NCBI GenBank assembly: GCA_002345705.1
Contig: DDWO01000027.1
Coordinates: forward strand, 1 to 37,614
Reading direction: 5' to 3'
Source of the DNA: Acholeplasmataceae bacterium UBA2284
GTDB lineage: Bacteria; Bacillota_I; Bacilli_A; Acholeplasmatales; Acholeplasmataceae
Length of the DNA stretch: 37,614 nucleotides
Shown here: in pieces, positions 31,212 through 37,614 of the stretch
Position numbering within the stretch: the first letter of the stretch is position 1
Layout: every line of letters starts with the position of its first letter
Notes under the pieces: model-generated
Databases searched by the model: none
Told to the model about the DNA's origin: nothing
What the model saw: only the letters and a program-made list of their open reading frames with translations
Program-made: the position numbers and the translations under genes

Positions 31212-34200
31212 CTATAGTCCCCAGAATCTTTCAAAGAACTCGATTAATCTTTTAAGAACATGCTTTTTCTTTTCGCTTCGACTAACACCTTTACTATCGC
31301 CAAACATAGAAATAGGTGGAAGTACTTTAACAATTGATGTTCCAGTTTCTTTAATTTCACCATTTCTAAATGCTTCGACAATAAATGATTTTGTCTCTTC
31401 TGAATTCAAACTTTCTTCTGATATAATTTTTTCTAGTTCTTCAGCTTTTTTATTTTCGATATATTCACGCCATTCATCAGTTACAGTGGCATCAACAGTT
31501 AATGAAGCAATGAAGTTTAAAATTAGATCTTTCTTATTTCTTAATGATGGAGATGAATCAATTGCTTTTCTAATTTCTACATCTTTATCTTCAGTATGCT
31601 CTCCATGATACTTATCAACTAACATTAAAATGTAATCAATATTGACTTCAACCGATTTAACAAGTTCAATTTCAAATTCAATCTCTTCATTGATTTGTTC
31701 TGCATCAGCCCCACGATTTCTTCGATACTTATCATATAAACCTAAATATATACTTTGATAGTCCTGGTAATCGTAATCACTTATGATTTCATTTCCTTTA
31801 AAATCGTCAAAACTTACTAAAATATTTTTAGTCTTTAATATTTGATTAAATAATGAGATAAATGCTTTTTCAGCTTTTTCACCGATGATTTCATACCCTA
31901 GAGGATATTGTTCTAGTAATTCTTCAACCAAATTCTTATAACCTTTGAATCCTTCATAACCTTCATAGTATTCTTTAAATGATTTTAATAATACGATGCC
32001 TCCAGCTTCTTTGTCTCCAAAGATACTGATTGCTTTATTCACTTGAGGTTCTAGATTTCTAAAACATATGACGTTACCAAATGTTTTAATAGAATTTAAT
32101 ATTCTATTTGTTCTAGAAAATGCTTGAATTAGACCGTGCATTCTTAATTTTTTATCTACCCAAATGGTATTCAATGTTGTTGCATCAAATCCAGTTAAGA
32201 ACATGTTTACAACAATAAGAAGATCTACTTCTTTGTTTTTAACTCTTAAACTTAAATCTTTATAATAGTTTTGAAATTTATCACTTGAAGTATCATAACT
32301 AGTACCGAACATAACATTATAATCTTGAATGGCTTGTTCAAGAAAATCTCTTGAACTTTTATCAAGTTTTTCTGTTGATTCGTTATTTTCATCAAATATG
32401 CCATCAAGTGATTCATTTGGACTCCAACTAAATATTGTTGCAATCTTCAGTCTACTTGCCGGTACATAATCTTCCTGTTGACGTTTAAATTCTAGGTAAT
32501 ATTTTTTAGCTGCTTTAATACTTGCAACAGCAAAAATAGAGTTAAATCCTGTCGTCTTAATTGATTGTCGTTCTTCTATACTATTTGTAAGTCTTGATTG
32601 ATATTTGCTCTTTGCTACTTCTTCAATATTAAGCAGTTTACTGAAACTATACGATTTTTCATTTCGCTTAGTTTTCTGTGCAAAATGTTCTAGTGTATAA
32701 GATACATTAACAGCAATACGCAAATCATCAAGTAACGCTTCTTCACGTTTAATATCATATACTTCTTCATTATCATCAATATCTTCAGAAGCTTTAGCAG
32801 TATTCAAGTAATCAATTCTAAAAGGCAATACATTTCCATCATGTATAGCATTTACAATTGTATATGTATGTAACTTAGTACCAAAAGCCTGCTCAGTTGT
32901 TTTTAGAGTAGGGAATTTATTGCTAGTTGATGCATTAATAGCAAAGATTGGTGTACCAGTAAACCCAAAGATATAGTACTTTTTAAATGATTTTATAATA
33001 TCTCTATGCATATCACCAAATTGTGATCGATGACACTCATCAAATATGATAACAACTTCTTCAAGATAGATATTGTGTTTAGGATTCTTCTTAATGAAAA
33101 TTGCAAGTTTTTGAATAGTTGTAATAATAATGTTTGCATTAGGATCTTCTAGTTGTTTTTTTAGTACTGATGTACTTGAATTGGAATTTGCAGCACCCTT
33201 TTCAAACTTATCATATTCTTTCATTGTCTGATAATCTAGGTCTTTTCTATCGACAACAAATAGTACTTTCTTTATATGATCTAATTCAGATGCAATACGT
33301 GCAGTCTTAAAAGATGTTAGTGTTTTTCCTGATCCAGTTGTATGCCATACATAACCACCTGCATCAATTTTTCCATATATTTTACTATTGTGTGCAATAT
33401 TGATTTGATTTAATATTTTCTCTGTAGCAGCAATCTGATACGGTCTCATAACAAGTAATAAGTCATCAACAGTAAAAACACAGTATTTTGTCAAAACATT
33501 TAATATGGTATGTTTTGATAAAAAAGTAGCTGTGAAATCATATAAGTCTAAAATATTCTTATTATTTGCATCTGCCCAATAACTCGTGAATTCAAATGAA
33601 TGACTTGTTTTTTTCTTGGTACCATTTGATCCTTGGTTTTCTTTGGTTGCTAATTCTCTTGTGGTGTTGGAATAATATTTTGTTTCTGTTCCATTTGAAA
33701 TGACAAAAATCTGTGCATATTGGTATAATCCATTATCTGCCCAGAAACTTTCATTTTCATATCTTCTAATTTGGTTAAATGCTTCTCTTATTGATACACC
33801 ACGTCGTTTCAATTCAATATGAACCAATGGAAGCCCATTGACAAGAATTGTAACGTCATAGATGTTTTTCCTAATACCATCAACTTCGTATTGATGTATC
33901 ACTTGGAGTTGATTGTTATGGATTTGCTTTTTATCTAATAATCTTACATTTACAGAGGTATCGTCATCACGCTTTAATGTGTAAATATAATCTTCTTGTA
34001 CTTTTCTAGTTTTTTCGACAATACCCTCATTAGGATTATCGATATATTTTCCAAATATCTCATCCCATTCATTATCAGTAAAATTCAGATTATTAAGACG
34101 TTCTAACTGGGAACGCAAATTTGTGATTAAGTCTTCATTACTATGAATATTAACAAAAGTATAACCTTGGCTTTTAAGTTGTTTAATCAAATCGTTTTCA

Positions 34201-34304
34201 AGCTCTGCTTCACTTTGATATGATTCAGGTCTTTTAAACTCAGATTTATACTCTGCAACGACAGTTGATTCACTTTGTTGAACTATAATTTTAATTTCAT
34301 CCAT
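31212..34304 (-). CDS. hsdR: Type I restriction endonuclease subunit R
   Basis: A 1030-residue motor and nuclease subunit of a type I system. An N-terminal PD-(D/E)xK nuclease is marked by VHIELKRRG (E164, K166). The helicase has Walker A VWHTTGSGKTLTSFKTA (residues 319-335), Walker B FDECHRS (DECH 422-425) and motif III GFTGTP (about 447-452). Later come FSRTNRIL-type helicase motif VI and a helical C-terminus that binds the methyltransferase. It translocates and cuts DNA unmodified at the target set by HsdS. It sits 12 nt after hsdS. Length is normal and no disruption is visible. Confidence 0.97.
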   Translation of the reverse strand: MDEIKIIVQQSESTVVAEYKSEFKRPESYQSEAELENDLIKQLKSQGYTFVNIHSNEDLITNLRSQLERLNNLNFTDNEWDEIFGKYIDNPNEGIVEKTRKVQEDYIYTLKRDDDTSVNVRLLDKKQIHNNQLQVIHQYEVDGIRKNIYDVTILVNGLPLVHIELKRRGVSIREAFNQIRRYENESFWADNGLYQYAQIFVISNGTETKYYSNTTRELATKENQGSNGTKKKTSHSFEFTSYWADANNKNILDLYDFTATFLSKHTILNVLTKYCVFTVDDLLLVMRPYQIAATEKILNQINIAHNSKIYGKIDAGGYVWHTTGSGKTLTSFKTARIASELDHIKKVLFVVDRKDLDYQTMKEYDKFEKGAANSNSSTSVLKKQLEDPNANIIITTIQKLAIFIKKNPKHNIYLEEVVIIFDECHRSQFGDMHRDIIKSFKKYYIFGFTGTPIFAINASTSNKFPTLKTTEQAFGTKLHTYTIVNAIHDGNVLPFRIDYLNTAKASEDIDDNEEVYDIKREEALLDDLRIAVNVSYTLEHFAQKTKRNEKSYSFSKLLNIEEVAKSKYQSRLTNSIEERQSIKTTGFNSIFAVASIKAAKKYYLEFKRQQEDYVPASRLKIATIFSWSPNESLDGIFDENNESTEKLDKSSRDFLEQAIQDYNVMFGTSYDTSSDKFQNYYKDLSLRVKNKEVDLLIVVNMFLTGFDATTLNTIWVDKKLRMHGLIQAFSRTNRILNSIKTFGNVICFRNLEPQVNKAISIFGDKEAGGIVLLKSFKEYYEGYEGFKGYKNLVEELLEQYPLGYEIIGEKAEKAFISLFNQILKTKNILVSFDDFKGNEIISDYDYQDYQSIYLGLYDKYRRNRGADAEQINEEIEFEIELVKSVEVNIDYILMLVDKYHGEHTEDKDVEIRKAIDSSPSLRNKKDLILNFIASLTVDATVTDEWREYIENKKAEELEKIISEESLNSEETKSFIVEAFRNGEIKETGTSIVKVLPPISMFGDSKGVSRSEKKKHVLKRLIEFFERFWGL

Positions 34305-34316
34305 TAAAACACCCCC

Positions 34317-35468
34317 TTAGAATGTCAATAATTTATTTCGATAATATTCGTATTGTTTCCTTCTTGCTTCAATTTCAGCAGGAAGACCCTCTCTAATAGA
34401 TAGTGCATAATCTGTAAAAGCATCAAGTTTTTTTACTACCTCAATCTGTATTTCTTTTGGTGGCAAAGTGATCTTGTAGCTCTTTACATCACTATCACTA
34501 ATCGCAGGGTAAGCAGAACCTTTTTGATTTGATTCAACAAAATTGTCAAATCTAGTATTTGCTAATTGATAATACATAAACCGTGGAACAATCTTATTCG
34601 TATCAACTCTTAGAACAGTAAATCCAGTGCTGCATATTTGATTATTATATTCTTTTGGTATAACACAAAATCTCTTTAACGTTGGTCTTGTAGTAGCATA
34701 TATCACATCGTTTTCCATAACAATTTGTCTAGCTCTACTAGGAGCGTTTTGTGAATTAATTATTGAGGTTTCCGATATTGAATGAGTTACTCTATCCACT
34801 GATGATAAATCTATATACAGAAAGTCTTCATCTTGATTATCTTCCCATTTTATATTTGATTTATTTAGACATACAGAATTAATGTCACTTTTTGGATATA
34901 GATTATCTAATTCAAATAATATTAAATCTCTATAATATTCATACTGTTTTGTTCTTGCTTCTAGCTCTGCTTCTAGCTCTGCTTCTAGCTCTGCTTCTAG
35001 CTCTGTGAAATTGTCCAGAATTCGTACAATTTCCTCTTGTATTTCAAGAGGTGGAACAGGGATAAAAAGCTTTTTAGCTAATGTCCAATGTCTGTTATAA
35101 CCCCTTGATGGGATGTTTAAATTTTTAAATGCATAATATAAATATTTAGTGTTATCAAGATTATTTCTTTTGATTAAAATTTTTAATCCATCTGCACCTT
35201 GAGCGAATCTAAAATCTACATACTTAACGGTCCTTGTGTGTTCACCAAATATAACATACTCATTTTGCTCTACCAGAAAGTCACTATTATCTGTAAATGC
35301 AGTTATATATTCCTGCCCCTGATCAATTATAGGAAATTCTCCAGTTTCTAAATACATTTGCTTCTTTAATTTTATAGGCGCAGAAACAGTTTTTAGACTT
35401 TCATCTATTCTTTTATACTCAACGCCATCCTTGCAATACTCTTTTATCAACTCATCAATTTTACTCAT
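34317..35468 (-). CDS. hsdS: Type I specificity subunit S, two target domains
   Basis: A 383-residue subunit from the ATG at 35468, which overlaps the hsdM stop by 8 nt. Two target-recognition domains are each followed by a conserved helix (PPLEIQEEIVRILDNFTELE and LPPKEIQIEVVKKLDAFTDY), with a matching YEYYRD/YEYYRN ending. The first spacer helix holds four exact copies of ELEA (residues 156-171), coded by four perfect 12-bp repeats. In type I enzymes such as EcoR124I, changing the number of four-residue repeats in this helix changes the spacing of the two half-targets and so the specificity. Full-length and apparently functional. Confidence 0.95.
   Translation of the reverse strand: MSKIDELIKEYCKDGVEYKRIDESLKTVSAPIKLKKQMYLETGEFPIIDQGQEYITAFTDNSDFLVEQNEYVIFGEHTRTVKYVDFRFAQGADGLKILIKRNNLDNTKYLYYAFKNLNIPSRGYNRHWTLAKKLFIPVPPLEIQEEIVRILDNFTELEAELEAELEAELEARTKQYEYYRDLILFELDNLYPKSDINSVCLNKSNIKWEDNQDEDFLYIDLSSVDRVTHSISETSIINSQNAPSRARQIVMENDVIYATTRPTLKRFCVIPKEYNNQICSTGFTVLRVDTNKIVPRFMYYQLANTRFDNFVESNQKGSAYPAISDSDVKSYKITLPPKEIQIEVVKKLDAFTDYALSIREGLPAEIEARRKQYEYYRNKLLTF
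34957..35004 (-). repeat. Four 12-bp tandem repeats inside hsdS
   Basis: Four identical copies of gcttctagctct (plus strand), ending at gtgaaattg. They code for ELEA x4 in the inter-domain helix of HsdS. In-frame gain or loss of a unit by slippage would keep the protein in frame and alter its length by four residues. Confidence 0.95.
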
Positions 35469-37080
35469 CTTGTTCACCTTCAAGATCAGTAACAATCTCA
35501 TCAATTGATTTTCGCAGTTCATCAATTCGTTTTACAATTTGATTTATACTTGCGTTTAACTCCTTAATATCGATAACTTCAGTTAAATCCTCTGTTTCAA
35601 TGTAAGTATTGACAGATAAATTGTATCCTCTCTCTACAATTTCTCTAACATCTACATATCTTGAAAAGTGTTCTTCATCTATTTTAAATCTTACTGAATC
35701 AAGAATCCTTTCGATGTTTTTATCCATTAATTTGTTTTTTATTCCGTGTCTTTCATACTCTTCACTCGCATCAACGAAAAAAATCTTGTTATCAGTCTTG
35801 TTTTTGCGTAGTGTCATAATCACAGTTGAAATGGTATTTCCAAAGAATAAATCAGATGGTAATTGGATTATAGAATCAATGAAGTTATTATCAATCAAAT
35901 ATTGACGGATTTTTTGTTCTGCTCCACCTCTATACAATATACCTGGAAACTCTACAATTGCAGCGGATCCGTTTGAAGATAGCCAACTTAAAATATGCAT
36001 AACAAATGCATAATCAGCTTTCGATTTAGGTGCTAATACCCCTGCAGGTGAGAATCTTTCATCATTTATAAATAAAGGGTTGTCTTTCCCATCCCAATTT
36101 GTTGAATACGGAGGATTTGATACTATTGCTTCAAATGGCTTGTCATCCCAATGCACAGGATTCTTTAATGTATCTCCATAAGCAATATTAAATTTTTCAA
36201 AGTTAATATCATGCAAAAACATGTTGATTCTTGCTAAATTGTAAGTGGTTAAATTTATTTCTTGTCCGAAGAAACCTAACTTCACATTATCTTTTCCTAG
36301 AATTTTTGCAAATTTCAATAATAACGATCCAGAACCACAAGCTGGATCATATACTTTCTCAACTCTTTTTTTATCTGGAATATGCCTATTTCCTTTTTCA
36401 TCAACTGTTTCATTTCCAAAGTCAATTAATGCTAATTTAGTTAATAGTTCACTTACTTCTTGTGGTGTAAAGAACTCTCCACCAGATTTTCCGGCATTAG
36501 CAGCATACATAGTCATTAGATATTCATATGCATCGCCAAATGCATCAATTGTATTATCTTCATATTTTCCAAGTTTTAAGTTATCGACTGCATTAATAAG
36601 TTTTCTTAACTTATCATTTTTTTCAATGACAGTACCACCAAGTTTATTTGAATTTACATCTATATCATCAAACAAACCTTTTAAGTTACCTTCTGATTCA
36701 GTACCTTGTGCTGACTTTTCAATGTTTTTAAATATATTTTCTAAAGTTACATTTAAATCATCATCGCTTTTGGCTTTTTTAGCAACATTTGAAAAAAGTT
36801 CACTAGGCAAAATAAAAAATCCTTTTTCATCTACAACTTGTTTCCTTGCTGTTTCTGCAACATCGTCACTTAAATTTTCATAACTAAATTCTTTATTGCC
36901 AGATGCTTTTTCGTTTTTGTTTAAGTATGTAACCAGATTCTCTGAAATGAATCTGTAAAATAGCATTCCAAGTACGTATTGCTTAAAATCCCATCCATCA
37001 ACAGAACCTCTTAAATCGTTGGCGATTTGCCATATAGTTTTATGTAATTCTGTTCTTTCTTTTTCTTTTTGATTAGACAT
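35461..37080 (-). CDS. hsdM: Type I methyltransferase subunit M
   Basis: A 539-residue N6-adenine methyltransferase. The N-terminal helical domain (QIANDLRGSVDGWDFKQYVL, about residues 18-37) is followed by SAM-binding YDPACGSGSLLL (about 244-255) and the catalytic NPPY in IVSNPPYSTNW (322-325). The region FTPQEVSELLTKLALIDF is also typical. It methylates the host copy of the target and, with HsdS, forms the M2S core onto which HsdR binds. It is first in the operon, with GGGAGAG before the ATG, and followed by hsdS (8-nt overlap). Intact. Confidence 0.97.
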   Translation of the reverse strand: MSNQKEKERTELHKTIWQIANDLRGSVDGWDFKQYVLGMLFYRFISENLVTYLNKNEKASGNKEFSYENLSDDVAETARKQVVDEKGFFILPSELFSNVAKKAKSDDDLNVTLENIFKNIEKSAQGTESEGNLKGLFDDIDVNSNKLGGTVIEKNDKLRKLINAVDNLKLGKYEDNTIDAFGDAYEYLMTMYAANAGKSGGEFFTPQEVSELLTKLALIDFGNETVDEKGNRHIPDKKRVEKVYDPACGSGSLLLKFAKILGKDNVKLGFFGQEINLTTYNLARINMFLHDINFEKFNIAYGDTLKNPVHWDDKPFEAIVSNPPYSTNWDGKDNPLFINDERFSPAGVLAPKSKADYAFVMHILSWLSSNGSAAIVEFPGILYRGGAEQKIRQYLIDNNFIDSIIQLPSDLFFGNTISTVIMTLRKNKTDNKIFFVDASEEYERHGIKNKLMDKNIERILDSVRFKIDEEHFSRYVDVREIVERGYNLSVNTYIETEDLTEVIDIKELNASINQIVKRIDELRKSIDEIVTDLEGEQDE

Positions 37081-37106
37081 AATATCTCTCCCTGCTTTTC
37101 AAAGTC

Positions 37107-37163
37107 ATTATAGCAGCTTACTTGATGTGAAAAAATCTGGCTGCGCTTGTCATAATTATAACA
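37107..37163 (-). promoter_or_regulatory. Tandem extended -10 promoters of the restriction operon
   Basis: Two perfect extended -10 elements lie upstream of hsdM on the minus strand: TGCTATAAT (complement of 37107-37115) and TGTTATAAT (complement of 37155-37163). Neither has a good -35. Together they support transcription of hsdMSR separate from the upstream phage regulator. Confidence 0.65.
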
Positions 37164-37204
37164 TTTATGGGGTCACTTTTAAATGCAATTTTCTCAAGTT
37201 CTAT

Positions 37205-37614
37205 TCACTTTAAGGCTTTAATACCAGAATACCGTCTTATTATTTCAATAATAATGTCATATACTCTGCTCTTTGAAATTTTTATTCTTGAACCAATTAC
37301 TGATTTAGATAGTGACGTTTCAACAAGATACTCCAATACCAAAGCTTCTTGTGGTTTCATCTTATTCTTAAAACTAATGTACTCATCAATCAATTTTTGT
37401 GCTTTATCTAATCTTGCTTTTACTTTATCAATTTTGCCAATGACATATAACAAGTTCTCCTCAACATTATTCTTTGTTGAACTAGATCCAATCGAATCAT
37501 AAGTAACAGCATTATATCCAATAAGCCTAGTTTCATAGAACTGAAGTTTTTCTTCTAATTCATTCCTGTGTCTATAGGCTTTTTTAATATCATCAATCCA
37601 CTTGTAAAAAGATG
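37205..37614 (-). CDS. ArpU/DUF1492-like phage late regulator, partial
   Basis: The frame is open from the stop at 37205 to the right edge, giving the last 135 residues; the start lies outside. The visible part is a charged coiled coil (KKAYRHRNELEEKLQFYETR) followed by LIGYNAVTYDSIGSSSTKNN, VEENLLYVIGKIDKVKARLD, and a C-terminal sigma-70 region-4-like HTH (SKSVIGSRIKISKSRVYDII). Phage regulators of this kind (DUF1492, ArpU) are usually the gene before the terminase genes and switch on late transcription. Here the packaging genes are 10 kb away, separated by cargo. Confidence 0.75.
   Translation of the reverse strand, partial: SFYKWIDDIKKAYRHRNELEEKLQFYETRLIGYNAVTYDSIGSSSTKNNVEENLLYVIGKIDKVKARLDKAQKLIDEYISFKNKMKPQEALVLEYLVETSLSKSVIGSRIKISKSRVYDIIIEIIRRYSGIKALK

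Noticed and set aside
36245..36883. 212-codon plus-strand frame opposite hsdM
   Set aside because: It is the antisense shadow of a well-conserved methyltransferase gene; no start signals and low-complexity hydrophobic product.
1..37614. CRISPR array or insertion sequence
   Set aside because: No regularly spaced repeats of 25-40 nt and no transposase gene with flanking inverted repeats were seen. The only tandem array is the 12-bp repeat in hsdS.

Overview
The window is a stretch of a siphovirus-type prophage (HK97-like head, long non-contractile tail) in a low-GC Gram-positive-type bacterium, either Bacillota or an Acholeplasma-like Mycoplasmatota lineage. The evidence is strong A+T bias, AGGAGG-type ribosome binding sites, TATAAT promoters, and families typical of Firmicutes phages (P27 terminase, phi13-type tail protein, ArpU/DUF1492-like regulator). 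TGA is used as a stop, so the mycoplasma code does not apply. I cannot name the species. No integrase, repressor, replication module or att site is visible, so the prophage probably continues past the right edge.

Almost everything is transcribed leftwards (minus strand). Read in that direction: (i) 37614-37205, the C-terminal part of an ArpU/DUF1492-like phage late regulator. (ii) 37163-27162, about 10 kb of cargo between that regulator and the packaging genes: a type I restriction-modification system (hsdM, hsdS, hsdR), a DUF2971 protein, and a divergent peptide-signalling locus. The last has a plus-strand HTH-TPR regulator of RRNPP type facing a 45-residue exported peptide gene, which is followed by a small helical protein, a secreted protein with a broken signal peptide and a small membrane protein. 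(iii) 26849-22249, an HTH small-terminase-like gene, a ParB-methyltransferase fusion, three small early genes, SAM synthetase (metK), an HNH nuclease and a small gene with its own promoter. (iv) 22164-13285, a HEPN/AbiU2-like gene, both terminase subunits, a proteasome-like Ntn-hydrolase, portal, protease, capsid, connectors, tail tube and frameshifting tail chaperone. (v) 13195-12260, an autonomous accessory gene with a RelB-like DNA-binding domain. (vi) 12202-3835, tape measure, baseplate, tail fibres, a nucleotidyltransferase, holin-like proteins and an SSB-like protein, closed by a strong terminator at 3783-3813. (vii) 3759-205, an independent five-gene operon holding a Pycsar-like anti-phage pair (nucleotide cyclase plus DUF5706 membrane effector), a HETRH putative metalloprotease, a polytopic membrane protein and an unknown protein.

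The conserved structural genes are therefore interleaved with cargo units that carry their own promoters and terminators. The most notable are the expanded Pycsar operon, the peptide-pheromone locus, the type I system with a repeat-tunable specificity subunit, the Ntn-hydrolase between terminase and portal, and the RelB-like gene with an array of putative operators. No endolysin is visible beside the holin-like genes.
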